From assembly GCF_014873765.1 (NCBI RefSeq), contig NZ_JADBGG010000017.1, forward strand, positions 1-64,000: DNA of 64,000 nt, read 5' to 3'. The stretch is from Desulfomicrobium macestii (GTDB lineage Bacteria > Desulfobacterota > Desulfovibrionia > Desulfovibrionales > Desulfomicrobiaceae). Shown piece by piece: positions 8,729 to 17,235 of the stretch. Position 1 is the stretch's first letter; the number at the start of each line of letters is the position of its first letter. A program made the position numbers and the translations under genes. The notes below the pieces were generated by a model. It was not told the DNA's origin and did no database searches. It saw nothing but the letters and a program-made list of their open reading frames with translations.

Positions 8729-9964
8729 ATGGACGTTGTCGAATTAGTCGCGGCAGAGCCTTCCGAAATCGACCAGGAGCTGGCCGAACCCCCCTCTTTA
8801 TCTTCCCTTCCCGAAGACCTGGAGCTTGGCCTCTGGGCGCATCGCAAGAAATTCATGAGCACGCATTTTCCCGGTGCCGTGCAGAAGGACTGGGACAGCT
8901 GGCGCTGGCAGTTGAAGAACCGTGTCACCTCCGTGGAGGCCATGGCTCGGATTCTTGGCGTGCCCGCCCCGGTCTTCGAAAAGACCAGGCGGCGACTGCC
9001 CGCGGCCGCCACGCCCTATTACCTGTGGGTTGCCTCCCGCAGCGAGTCCGTGCGGCGCTGCATCCTGCCCGATGTGCGCGAAACGCTGAGTCTGCCTTTC
9101 GAGACTCCGGACCCGCTCGGCGAAGAAGGGCACAGCCCGGTTCCCGGCATTGTCCATCGCTACCCGGACAGGGTGCTGTTTCTGGTCACGGAGTTCTGCT
9201 CGACCTATTGCCGCTATTGCACGCGCTCACGGCTGGTGGGCAAGGTCGGACACCGCTCGGACATGCGCAGCTGGCAGGCCGCCCTCGACTATATCCGCGA
9301 ACATGACGAAGTGCGCGACGTGCTGCTCTCCGGGGGCGACCCTCTGACCTTGCCGGACATGAAGATCGAGTGGCTGTTGTCCCAACTGCGCGCCATTCCA
9401 CATGTGGAGATCATCCGCATCGGCTCCAAGGTCCCGGCCGTGCTTCCCCAGCGCATCACGCCCAAGCTGGTGCGCATGCTGCGTCGCTATCATCCGCTGT
9501 TCATCAGCCTGCACTTCACGCATCCCGACGAGATGACGCCGGACACGGCCTTGGCCTGCAACCGGCTGGCCGACGGCGGCATCCCCCTCGGGAGCCAGAC
9601 AGTGCTTCTGTCCGGAGTCAACGACGACGCGCCGACCATGAAGCGGCTCATGCACGGGCTGATCCGCAACCGCGTCCGGCCCTACTACCTGTACCAGTGC
9701 GACCCGATTCCCGGATCGAGTCATTTCCGGACTCCGGTGGAGACGGGGCTGACCATCATCCGGAATCTGCGCGGGCACACTTCGGGCTACTGCATCCCGA
9801 CCTATGTCATCGACGCTCCCGGCGGCGGTGGCAAGGTGCCGCTGCAACCGGATTATTTCCAGGGTCGGGACGAGCAGGGCATCGTGCTGCGCAACTATGA
9901 AAACCGTGTTTTCCATTACCCTGACCAGCTTTGCCCGCAGGAGGGATCATGCTCGTTGGCATGA
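8729..9964 (+). CDS. kamA: lysine 2,3-aminomutase (radical SAM, PLP)
   Basis: Radical SAM enzyme that would convert L-lysine to L-beta-lysine. Start ATG 8729 follows AGAGGAA; a TTG at 8681 is in frame but its ribosome site is adjacent to it. The cluster-binding cysteines CSTYCRYC fall at residues 157, 161 and 164, PLP lysine in PGGGGK at 369, and the two aspartates that hold the lysine side chain at 325 (YQCDP) and 362 (YVIDAP). From memory the Clostridium subterminale enzyme has these at 125/129/132, 337, 293 and 330, so every residue is shifted by exactly 32. This supports lysine, not glutamate, as substrate and argues against an EpmB-type protein. The C-terminus is about 37 residues shorter than the clostridial enzyme. 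The gene overlaps the next by 16 bases. Confidence 0.92.
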   Translation: MDVVELVAAEPSEIDQELAEPPSLSSLPEDLELGLWAHRKKFMSTHFPGAVQKDWDSWRWQLKNRVTSVEAMARILGVPAPVFEKTRRRLPAAATPYYLWVASRSESVRRCILPDVRETLSLPFETPDPLGEEGHSPVPGIVHRYPDRVLFLVTEFCSTYCRYCTRSRLVGKVGHRSDMRSWQAALDYIREHDEVRDVLLSGGDPLTLPDMKIEWLLSQLRAIPHVEIIRIGSKVPAVLPQRITPKLVRMLRRYHPLFISLHFTHPDEMTPDTALACNRLADGGIPLGSQTVLLSGVNDDAPTMKRLMHGLIRNRVRPYYLYQCDPIPGSSHFRTPVETGLTIIRNLRGHTSGYCIPTYVIDAPGGGGKVPLQPDYFQGRDEQGIVLRNYENRVFHYPDQLCPQEGSCSLA

Positions 9965-10947
9965 CCTACGATCTGCAGCAGGACTATCTGGCTGCCGGAT
10001 ACGACAGGGACGAGGTGGCGGAGCTGGACAGTCCCGTCACCGTCGAAGCCGTCAAAGCGGCGCTTTTGTCCCAGGGGCACGACGTGGAGCTGATCGGCGG
10101 GGCCGGACCGCTGGTGCGCGCCCTGGCTGACGGGCGGCGCTGGGACCTGGTCTTCAATTTCGCCGAAGGAATGCTTGGATTGGCCCGCGAGGCCCAGGTT
10201 CCGGCCCTGCTGGATGCGTGGGACATTCCCTACACCTTCTCCGGGCCCGAAGTGCTGGCCCTGTCCCTGCACAAGGGCTGGACCAACGCGGTGCTGCGGG
10301 CGCACGACGTGCCCACGGCCGATTTCAGGATCGTGAACAGCATGGACGAGGTGGAAAAAATCGATCTGCCTTTTCCGCTCTTTGTCAAACCAGTGGCCGA
10401 AGGGTCCAGCAAGGGTGTGAGCGACAAGTCCCTGGTCAGGGACCGGCAGGCATTGCGCGGGATCTGCGAGCATGTCCTGCGCACGTATCGTCAGCCCGCC
10501 CTGGTCGAGACGTTTCTTCCGGGCCGGGAATTCACGGTGGGCATTTTGGGCAGCGGCCGGGAGTGCAGGGTGCTTGGGGTCATGGAGGTGCTCGCCACCG
10601 CCCGGGGCGACGCGTGCGCCTACACCTACGCCAACAAGCAGGAATGGCGCGAGCGGGCGCTCTACGAACTGGCCACCGACGGCCCGGCTGAGCAGGCCGC
10701 CGAGGTGGCCCGCGCGGCATGGCAGGCCCTTGGATGCCTGGACGCCGGGCGTGTCGATGTGCGTCTGGACGAGCGGGGCGAGGCCCGGTTCATCGAGGTC
10801 AATCCGTTGGCGGGCCTCAATCCGGAGAGCTCAGATCTGCCCATTCTCTGCGGCAAGATCGGTCTGGAGTATGCCGAACTCATCAGGGGCATCATGGATT
10901 CAGCCATGCGCAGAGCCGAAAACAGGGCTCCAAGGACACGCACGTGA
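9949..10947 (+). CDS. ATP-grasp ligase, D-Ala-D-Ala-ligase-like (first of two)
   Basis: 332-residue ATP-grasp protein that should join a carboxylate to an amine via an acyl phosphate. ATG 9949 has GGAGGG just upstream and lies inside the end of the aminomutase gene. Visible elements: VFNFAEG, the ATP-binding LFVKPVAEGSSKGVS, ETFLPGREFTVGIL, and the metal-binding end FIEVNPLAGLNPESSD. The C-terminal half is close to D-Ala-D-Ala ligase, but the N-terminus lacks the glycine/serine-rich motif with the glutamate that holds the first D-alanine, so the substrate is probably something else. Genomic coupling to KamA suggests beta-lysine or a derivative. It could instead be a plain dipeptide ligase. 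Confidence 0.82.
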   Translation: MLVGMTYDLQQDYLAAGYDRDEVAELDSPVTVEAVKAALLSQGHDVELIGGAGPLVRALADGRRWDLVFNFAEGMLGLAREAQVPALLDAWDIPYTFSGPEVLALSLHKGWTNAVLRAHDVPTADFRIVNSMDEVEKIDLPFPLFVKPVAEGSSKGVSDKSLVRDRQALRGICEHVLRTYRQPALVETFLPGREFTVGILGSGRECRVLGVMEVLATARGDACAYTYANKQEWRERALYELATDGPAEQAAEVARAAWQALGCLDAGRVDVRLDERGEARFIEVNPLAGLNPESSDLPILCGKIGLEYAELIRGIMDSAMRRAENRAPRTRT

Positions 10948-11966
10948 GCCCTTTGCATGTGGCCGTGGTACGCGAGAGCGTCCCTGACGCCGCTTCCCCC
11001 GACGCCCTCGACACGGTGCTGCAGGCCCGCAGCGTGCGCGAGAGCCTGGCCCGTTGCGGCTGGCGGACCTCGGAGCATGTCCTTGGTTCCGATCCCTCGG
11101 CGCTTGAGGCCGCCCTGGCGCACCGCAGGCCCGATGTGGTCTTCAATCTGGTCGAGTCCTGTCATGGGGTGTCCAGCCTCGCCTGCCTGGCGCCGGCCCT
11201 TTTTCGCAAGGCCGGGCTTGTCTATACCGGGGCGGACGAGGGCAGCATGAGTCTGGCCGGGGACAAGGCCCTGGCGAGGCGGCTCATGCATGCGGCCGGG
11301 CTGCCCGTGCCTTGCGGTGCGACGCTTGGGGAATTGCAGCGGGGCGTTTTCCCCGGGCCTGGCAGATACATCGTCAAGGCGCGTTTCGAGGATGCCTCCC
11401 TAGGCCTTGGCCCGGACTGCGTCGTTAAGGTGCGTGCGCGCGAAGAGCTGCTGGCGGTCATGAAGGAACTGGCGCCGCGCATGGGCGGGGATTGCGTGGC
11501 CGAAGGCTATGTAAGCGGCCGGGAGTTCAATCTGGCTCTGCTGGCGGAGTCGGGCGGGAAGGTCCGCGCGCTGCCCCTGGCGGAGATGGTCTTCGATGCG
11601 GCGACACCCGGTCCGGCCATCCTGCACTATGCGGCCAAATGGGAACAGGACAGCGCGGATTACGCCGCCTCCACGCGCAGCTTCGATCTTGCCGGGGATG
11701 AAGCCCTGGCCCGGGAGATGACGCGGATCGGCGTTTCCTGCTGGGAACTTTTCAATCTGGCCGGGTACGCACGCATCGACTTTCGTGTCGGCGACGGCGG
11801 CCTGGTCAACATCATCGACGTCAATCCGAATCCGTGCATTTCCCCGGACGCGGGCTTTGTGGCTGCGGCCAGGCAGGCCGGACTGGACCATGCCGCACTG
11901 GTCCGGGACATCGTTTTCGATGCCCTGGAGAGGGCGGGGCAGAGGGAGAAGACCGGCCGTGCATGA
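10944..11966 (+). CDS. ATP-grasp ligase-like protein (second of two)
   Basis: 340-residue paralogous ATP-grasp protein, distinct from its neighbour. Start GTG 10944 overlaps the previous stop (GTGA) and is preceded by CAAGGA. It has VFNLVESCHG, YTGADEGSMSLAGDK (D-Ala ligase-like hinge), YIVKARFEDASLG (ATP lysine), AEGYVSGREFNLALL and the metal-ligand end IIDVNPNPCISPDAG. The glycine loop after the ATP lysine is altered (EDASLGLG instead of GSSxG). Two different ligases in tandem suggest two successive bond-forming steps, or a heteromeric enzyme. It overlaps the acetyltransferase gene by eight bases. Confidence 0.8.
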   Translation: MSPLHVAVVRESVPDAASPDALDTVLQARSVRESLARCGWRTSEHVLGSDPSALEAALAHRRPDVVFNLVESCHGVSSLACLAPALFRKAGLVYTGADEGSMSLAGDKALARRLMHAAGLPVPCGATLGELQRGVFPGPGRYIVKARFEDASLGLGPDCVVKVRAREELLAVMKELAPRMGGDCVAEGYVSGREFNLALLAESGGKVRALPLAEMVFDAATPGPAILHYAAKWEQDSADYAASTRSFDLAGDEALAREMTRIGVSCWELFNLAGYARIDFRVGDGGLVNIIDVNPNPCISPDAGFVAAARQAGLDHAALVRDIVFDALERAGQREKTGRA

Positions 11967-12462
11967 GATTTTCTTTCGCGATCAGGTACGCGCCGAAGAC
12001 AGACACGCCGTGCGCGAAATCGTGACCTCCACGGCCTTTTTTTCAGCTTCCGAGGTGGATGTGGCCGAGGAACTGGTGACCGAGCGTCTGGCCAAGGGAG
12101 AAGAGAGCGGATATTTTTTTGTTTTCGCCGAAACACTGGAGCGTGGGCCCCTGGGCTATGCGTGCTATGGCCCGACGCCGTGCACCGAAAGCACCCATGA
12201 TCTGTACTGGATCGCGGTGCATGAAGAGATGCGCGGTCAGGGGCTGGGCAGGAAACTGCTGGCGGAAGTGGAGGCGCGGTTGCGCAGGGGCAAGGGAGGC
12301 AAGCTCATCGCCGAGACGTCGTCCCGGGAACAGTACGCGCCGACGCAAAGGTTTTATCTGTCCTGCGGTTTCAGCCTGGAGGCCCGCATTCGCGATTACT
12401 ATTCCCCGGGCGAGGATATCCTCTATTTTACAAAGAATATCGGGCCCCTGGAGCGGGATTGA
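11959..12462 (+). CDS. GNAT-family N-acetyltransferase
   Basis: 167-residue acetyl-CoA-dependent N-acetyltransferase. Start GTG 11959 gives VHEIFFRDQVR, overlapping the upstream ligase stop; the region further upstream in this frame is coding for the ligase. The GNAT acetyl-CoA loop is seen as MRGQGLGRKLL (Q/RxxGxG/A type), preceded by the beta-strand YWIAVHEE, and the C-terminal half carries FYLSCGFSLEARIRDYY, typical of the family. As last gene of the aminomutase cluster it may acetylate beta-lysine or the ligated product; methanogen AblB acetylates beta-lysine but is a longer protein. It ends one base before the convergent hydrolase gene. Confidence 0.85.
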   Translation: MHEIFFRDQVRAEDRHAVREIVTSTAFFSASEVDVAEELVTERLAKGEESGYFFVFAETLERGPLGYACYGPTPCTESTHDLYWIAVHEEMRGQGLGRKLLAEVEARLRRGKGGKLIAETSSREQYAPTQRFYLSCGFSLEARIRDYYSPGEDILYFTKNIGPLERD

Positions 12463-12463
12463 A

Positions 12464-13369
12464 CTAGGCCACGGACTGGTTGTCGCCACTTAGCATGGCC
12501 AGGACCATTTCCTTTTCCACGTTCATGCGGTTTTTCACGCTGGCCTGCACGCTGGCCGTGGAGGAGCCGAATTGTGATTTGCGGCTGTCGTAAACCTTGT
12601 CGATGAGTTTTTGCGCGAACTGGTGTTCAGGTTGTTCCGTGCCGATGGCTTTGATGGCCCGTCCGAAGATCCTGGCCGCTCCGCCGGCTCCATGCTGAAC
12701 CGCCGTGCTCCAAAGCGCTTCGCGGGCCGCGGATGGCATGGTGTCCATGTCCACGCCGGTTCGTGCCAAAATCTTGTCGCGGGCGGGGGCGTAATGGGTG
12801 GCCTCGATGAAATCCCGTTGCAGCGCCCCGAATTTGTCAGGGTCTTCGGCCGCGATTTCACGCCAGACATCCGGCATGCGTCCCCGGGTCGAGCCCGTGT
12901 CCGGGGGGCCGGCGGCCTTGAGTTTCGAGGCCCAGCCTGGCTCCTTGTCACGCAGGAATGCGATGAAGTCTTTCATGGTGCCGGGCTTGGACGCGATCTG
13001 ATAGGTTCCGTAGGATGTGCCGCCGTTTCTGTCATGGCCAATGGCGTTCACGCCCGATGTTCCGGACTCGAAGGTCGCGGACAGGGAGCCTGTCGGGCTC
13101 TGCCTGCGGGAACTTCGCGCCTGGCCTGTCCCCGCGTCCGAGGAAGACTGCTGCTTCATGATGGCGGCCAGTCCGTGCAGGGCATCCCGCATGAGGGAAT
13201 TTTCCATGGATGAGCCGCCAAGGTTCGCGCTCAATTCATTTATGTCTTTGGTTCCCAGGGCCTGACGCATGTGGCTTTGAAACCCGTCCTCCAGCGCCGC
13301 CTTGTGGCTCCTGCGCTCGGGCTTGGTTCCCATGAGGGTCATCAGTTGGATGGGATCAAGAAGGCTCAT
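12464..13369 (-). CDS. VgrG-C-like peptidoglycan hydrolase candidate
   Basis: 301-residue protein on the minus strand; ATG with its first base at 13369 follows GGAG with proper spacing. The C-terminal ~200 residues, starting near FESGTSGVNAIGHDRNGG and YGTYQIAS, resemble the lysozyme/chitosanase-fold extension found at the C-terminus of some VgrG proteins and annotated as VgrG-related; the conserved E and the G-x-S-x-G-x-Y-Q pattern suggest a glycan hydrolase. The N-terminal part (LDPIQLMTLMG, then helices and an Ser-rich linker at about 85-105) looks like the rod-binding part of FlgJ-type proteins. No signal peptide is seen. It could be a flagellar or secretion-associated murein hydrolase; it is a single-gene unit, convergent with the acetyltransferase. 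Confidence 0.6.
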   Translation of the reverse strand: MSLLDPIQLMTLMGTKPERRSHKAALEDGFQSHMRQALGTKDINELSANLGGSSMENSLMRDALHGLAAIMKQQSSSDAGTGQARSSRRQSPTGSLSATFESGTSGVNAIGHDRNGGTSYGTYQIASKPGTMKDFIAFLRDKEPGWASKLKAAGPPDTGSTRGRMPDVWREIAAEDPDKFGALQRDFIEATHYAPARDKILARTGVDMDTMPSAAREALWSTAVQHGAGGAARIFGRAIKAIGTEQPEHQFAQKLIDKVYDSRKSQFGSSTASVQASVKNRMNVEKEMVLAMLSGDNQSVA

Positions 13370-13581
13370 GTAACGTCTCCATGTCAAAATCGTGTCGCTG
13401 GCGGTGCTTCAGGGCAATCTTAGCAGATTTTGGGCCAGACCCGGGCAGGTCAGGCATGGCGCGGGCGGAGCGTTTTTTCGGCGGGATGCCGGGAATTTTT
13501 TTCTGGTTTGTCGGATGTGGTTGGTCTGATTGTGATCGCGGCGGCTTGGCTGCCGTCAACCTTTTTCCTTGAGTGGAACGC

Positions 13582-14619
13582 ATGCATCTGAGATCTTTTG
13601 AGTATTTTCGAGCGGTTGCGATTGTTCTGATTGTAATCGGCCATTGCTACGGCATCACCGGATGGGTGATCGACAGTTTTGGCGAGCGGGTGCTGGCCAA
13701 TCTGATTTCAGGCGGGACATCCCTTTTCGTTTTCATTTCAGGATTTCTTTTTCATCATGTTTTCTATCCCAAATTTGTTTATCGCAAATTTTTGGAAAAG
13801 AAATTCAAGAATGTGTACGTACCGTATCTCATTTTGTCCGTTCTGCCCGTTATCTGGGCATTGGTCATAAAAGCGCCATTTCCGGAGTTTTATTTTGGTC
13901 CTGAAGCTACTTTCTACGATCAGATAGTCCGTCCGACACTTCTGTACTACTGGTATGGAGGCGTCATGGTTTATTGGTATATTCCGTTCATAATGGCCAT
14001 GTTTATAATATCTCCTTTGTTTATTTGGTTTATAAGAATAGATCTACGTAAAAAGATATACATAATATCAATTCTTTCTTTGATATCGATTTTCATGCAT
14101 AGGCCTGTGAATAATTGGTCCATAGTTCAGTCTGTGATATATTTTTCTCCAGTCTACATGTTTGGTATTTTATGTTCAATGGAAAGAGATTTCATATATG
14201 ATAAATTTAAGGGCAAGGACTTTCACCTGCTGGGATGTGTGATTTTTCTGGCATTGGTGCAGGCAGCTTTTTTCGAAGCATCCGGAAACTTGCAGAAAAA
14301 TCCATTTGAATTCAACTGGATAGACATAGCGTTTATACAGAAGCAGATTCTGTGCGTTTATTTCATGGTTTTTCTGCACAAATACGAACATATCGATAGC
14401 ACGCTGCTGAAAACACTGGCTGGCTCAAGTTTTGCCATTTATTTTCTGCATGGCTGGATCATCTATCTCATTTCAACGGTTCAGTCATATTACAGGCCCT
14501 ATTACGGGCTGCATCTTTTGCCCATCCTGTCGCCGCTTGTCATCTGGGCCTCCTATGCTGTGGCCAAGCGGGTCAAAAGAGCCTTTCCCAACAAAAGCCG
14601 CATGCTCATCGGTTGGTAA
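13582..14619 (+). CDS. membrane acyltransferase (OafA/WecH-like, acyltransferase 3)
   Basis: 345-residue polytopic protein with about ten hydrophobic segments. The N-terminus has FEYFRAVAIVLIVIGHCYG, the family's catalytic His in an R-A-x-A-I-x-x-V-x-x-H context, so it likely O-acylates a surface glycan or similar. ATG 13582 is preferred; GTG 13573 is possible. Base composition is strikingly AT-rich compared with all neighbours: bases 13981-14040 contain only 16 G/C of 60. Codon use with many ATA and TTT codons differs likewise. This suggests recent horizontal acquisition, with composition returning to normal near the 3' end (after about 14500). Confidence 0.85.
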   Translation: MHLRSFEYFRAVAIVLIVIGHCYGITGWVIDSFGERVLANLISGGTSLFVFISGFLFHHVFYPKFVYRKFLEKKFKNVYVPYLILSVLPVIWALVIKAPFPEFYFGPEATFYDQIVRPTLLYYWYGGVMVYWYIPFIMAMFIISPLFIWFIRIDLRKKIYIISILSLISIFMHRPVNNWSIVQSVIYFSPVYMFGILCSMERDFIYDKFKGKDFHLLGCVIFLALVQAAFFEASGNLQKNPFEFNWIDIAFIQKQILCVYFMVFLHKYEHIDSTLLKTLAGSSFAIYFLHGWIIYLISTVQSYYRPYYGLHLLPILSPLVIWASYAVAKRVKRAFPNKSRMLIGW

Positions 14620-14650
14620 GAGATCAGCTGTTTGGCTATCCTTTCATGAC

Positions 14651-14680
14651 GCCGGGGCAGTGTTCCGACACTGGCCCGGG
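14651..14680. other. imperfect GC-rich hairpin in the 178-base gap before the kinase gene
   Basis: CCGGGGCAGTGT pairs with ACACTGGCCCGG around the loop TTCCG, with one mismatch. There is no T run after it on the plus strand, so it is a weak terminator at best; it could protect the acyltransferase mRNA 3' end or act in the leader of the kinase gene. Nothing else is visible in this gap. Confidence 0.4.
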
Positions 14681-14797
14681 CGCGTGGAAGGAGGCATTCG
14701 GCTTTGCTTGATTCCTTCCCTTTTCTTCGTCAGCGCGTTATGAGGCATACAAGAAGTCCAGGAATGCACCCGTGTTCCAGGGCTTGGGAGCCTTCTC

Positions 14798-17032
14798 ATG
14801 CGTCTTGCTTTTTTCCAATCCTTGCGGGCCATGCTTTTCGGCCTGGTACTGCTGTCGGTGCTGCCGGCACTGGGAATCATTTTGCTCAATGGACTCCAGA
14901 GCCGCGACAATGCATTTCGCCACGCCGAGGGAGAGTTGGTCCGGATAGTCACGGCCATGGCCGGGGTGCAGCAAAGGACCTCCGAGGTGACCCGGCAGAC
15001 TCTTTCGACCTTGTCGGTCATGGATCGGGTTCAAAACCGGGATGTCGATGGCTGCATGGCGATCTTCAAACGAATTCTGCTCAACAACCCCCTTTATACC
15101 AACATCGCCCTGACTGATCCAAAAGGGGAGGTACTGGCTTCGGCCGTGCCCATGTCCTTCGGCAGTCTTGCGGACCGCAAGCATTTTAGGGACGCCATGC
15201 GCACCAGGGATTTTTCTCCGGGAGAATTTATCGTTTCCAGGGGGACCTCGATTCCGTCCTTTCCATTCGCCTATCCCCTCCTGGATGAGCAGGGGCAGGT
15301 TAAAGGGGTTCTTACCGTGGCTCTCGATCTGACCAGGCTTCATTCATTTTTTGTCGGGCAGCATCTGCCGGACGATTCCTTTCTGGGCATCGCCGATCAT
15401 GAGGGCAGACGCATTTACAGGTCCGTCGTTGATGAATCTTTTCCCCTGGGAGCATTCGTCAGTCCTGGAACCTGGGCAAAATCAAAGCAGGGCGGGGACA
15501 GCGGGGTTTTTGTCAGCATGGGTTCCGACGGCCTCAGCCGCATGAACGCGTTTTGCAAGATCAGACACGCGCACGGGGCGGAACCGTACATGACCCTCTT
15601 TGTCGGAGTGCCCGAGGCTTCCATTGGCGCCGACGCCCATAAAGCAATGGCCACGGGCCTCCTTCTGTCTGCCTGCGCGGCCCTGCTGGCCCTGGTCATG
15701 GCCTGGGTTGCGGAGAGGACCTTTGTCATGCCCAGAATCAACGCGCTGGTCATGGCCGCCGAGCGTTTCCGGACCGGCGACTACACCAGGCCCACCGGGG
15801 TGGACCATGACGCCGGAGAACTGGGGCTTGTGGCCGAAGCCCTCGACCGCATGGCGCTGGAGCGACGGATAGCGCAGGAGGATCTGCACAAGGCCAAGGA
15901 AGCTGCCGAGGACGCATCCCGCAGCAAATCCGAATTTCTGGCCAACATGAGCCATGAAATACGAACGCCCCTCAATGGCGTACTGAGCATGTTGCAACTG
16001 CTTCAGACCACGGAACCCGATGTCGAGCAGCAGGAATATCTCGAAGCGGCCATTCGCTCCACGAATCGGCTCTCCCGTCTGCTTTCCGACATTCTCGATC
16101 TGTCCCGCATCGAATCCAACAAGCTGGTCATCCAGGAGGAAAGTTTCGCCTTTGCCGATGTGCGGCAGAGCATCATCGATATTTTCGGTGTTCCGGCCCA
16201 CGAGAAGGGGGTGCGGCTGGAAGTGCGTGCAGACCCTTGCATCCCTGCCCATCTGTTTGGCGATGAGGTCAGACTGAGGCAGATTCTCTTCAATCTGGTG
16301 GGCAACGCCGTCAAGTTCACACCGAAGGGGCGGATCGATGTACGTTTTGTCCTTGTCTCGGCGGCGGGGGAATCTCCCTGCCGGATCCGCTGCACGGTCC
16401 AGGACAGCGGAGTGGGCATCCCAAGCGAACGTCTCAATGATATTTTCGAGCCGTTCATTCAGGTCGACGGCTCCTGTGTGCGCACGCATCAGGGCGCGGG
16501 CCTGGGGCTGGCCATCGTGCGTCGTCTGGTGGATCTCATGCATGGGCAGATACAGATCGAAAGCGTGCAGGGCGAGGGCACCTCGGTCGCCGTGACCCTT
16601 CCTTTTGCCGTTGGGTCGAGCGATCTTGCGCGGACGCAATACGAGGGGGTGGAGGAAGACCTTGGCGGGCGACGCTTTCTGCTGGTGGAGGACGACGGGG
16701 TGAACCGCATGGCCATGGAGCGGATTCTGGCAAAGTTCGGCTGCGAGGTCATAAGCGCCACCAATGGCCGTGAAGCCATCAAAATACTTGAGCGCGAGCA
16801 CGTCGATCTGGTTTTCATGGACGTGCAGATGCCGGTCATGGACGGGATGGAGGCCACGGGGATCATTCGGGAAGAGCTTGGCAAGGACGTCCCCATAGTG
16901 GCCATGACCGCCTACGCCATGGCCGGAGACCGGGAGCGCTTCCTGCAAGCCGGGATGGATGCCTACATCGCCAAGCCCGTGGACATGGCACATTTGAAAG
17001 AGACCATCATCTCGATTCTCTCCAGAAGATGA
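14798..17032 (+). CDS. hybrid sensor histidine kinase with receiver domain
   Basis: 744-residue membrane sensor. Order: N-terminal membrane helix (about residues 8-30), periplasmic Cache-like sensing region, second helix (about 285-307), HAMP-type linker, dimerisation domain with phospho-acceptor His386 in NMSHEIRTPLNG, HATPase with LVGNAVKFTPKG (N box), DSGVGIP (G1) and GAGLGLAIV (G2), then a receiver domain starting LLVEDDGVNRMAME with phospho-acceptor Asp675 in VFMDVQMPVMDG and the conserved Lys in YIAKPVD. GGGAG precedes the ATG 14798. It is monocistronic with no separate response regulator next to it; the output partner (an Hpt protein or regulator) must be elsewhere. Confidence 0.92.
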   Translation: MRLAFFQSLRAMLFGLVLLSVLPALGIILLNGLQSRDNAFRHAEGELVRIVTAMAGVQQRTSEVTRQTLSTLSVMDRVQNRDVDGCMAIFKRILLNNPLYTNIALTDPKGEVLASAVPMSFGSLADRKHFRDAMRTRDFSPGEFIVSRGTSIPSFPFAYPLLDEQGQVKGVLTVALDLTRLHSFFVGQHLPDDSFLGIADHEGRRIYRSVVDESFPLGAFVSPGTWAKSKQGGDSGVFVSMGSDGLSRMNAFCKIRHAHGAEPYMTLFVGVPEASIGADAHKAMATGLLLSACAALLALVMAWVAERTFVMPRINALVMAAERFRTGDYTRPTGVDHDAGELGLVAEALDRMALERRIAQEDLHKAKEAAEDASRSKSEFLANMSHEIRTPLNGVLSMLQLLQTTEPDVEQQEYLEAAIRSTNRLSRLLSDILDLSRIESNKLVIQEESFAFADVRQSIIDIFGVPAHEKGVRLEVRADPCIPAHLFGDEVRLRQILFNLVGNAVKFTPKGRIDVRFVLVSAAGESPCRIRCTVQDSGVGIPSERLNDIFEPFIQVDGSCVRTHQGAGLGLAIVRRLVDLMHGQIQIESVQGEGTSVAVTLPFAVGSSDLARTQYEGVEEDLGGRRFLLVEDDGVNRMAMERILAKFGCEVISATNGREAIKILEREHVDLVFMDVQMPVMDGMEATGIIREELGKDVPIVAMTAYAMAGDRERFLQAGMDAYIAKPVDMAHLKETIISILSRR

Positions 17033-17165
17033 TATTTCACGGGGCCGATGCGAAAGTTTTTTCTGCCGGGACCGGAGTGTGCGTTCAGGCTCTTGCGGCG
17101 CCGGCCGGACATGGAATGGGCTGAAAATTTTTTTGCCATTGTCTTGTCTTCACGGTGTCATGCAC

Positions 17166-17194
17166 TTGTCGAAATTGATTGAGATTGATACATG
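17166..17194 (+). promoter_or_regulatory. candidate promoter of the polyamine transporter operon
   Basis: TTGTCG (17166-17171), 17-base spacer, TACATG (17189-17194), about 40 bases before the start codon, in the AT-rich end of a 203-base gap. Fair sigma70 match only. Confidence 0.4.
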
Positions 17195-17235
17195 TTTATT
17201 TGGCTTTTCTTACACACTTATAAGGAGAATTACGC

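Noticed and set aside
8729-9964. Aminomutase considered as EpmB (EF-P beta-lysylation)
   Set aside because: No epmA or efp gene nearby, length and lysine-binding aspartates fit true lysine 2,3-aminomutase, and the neighbours are ligases and a GNAT.
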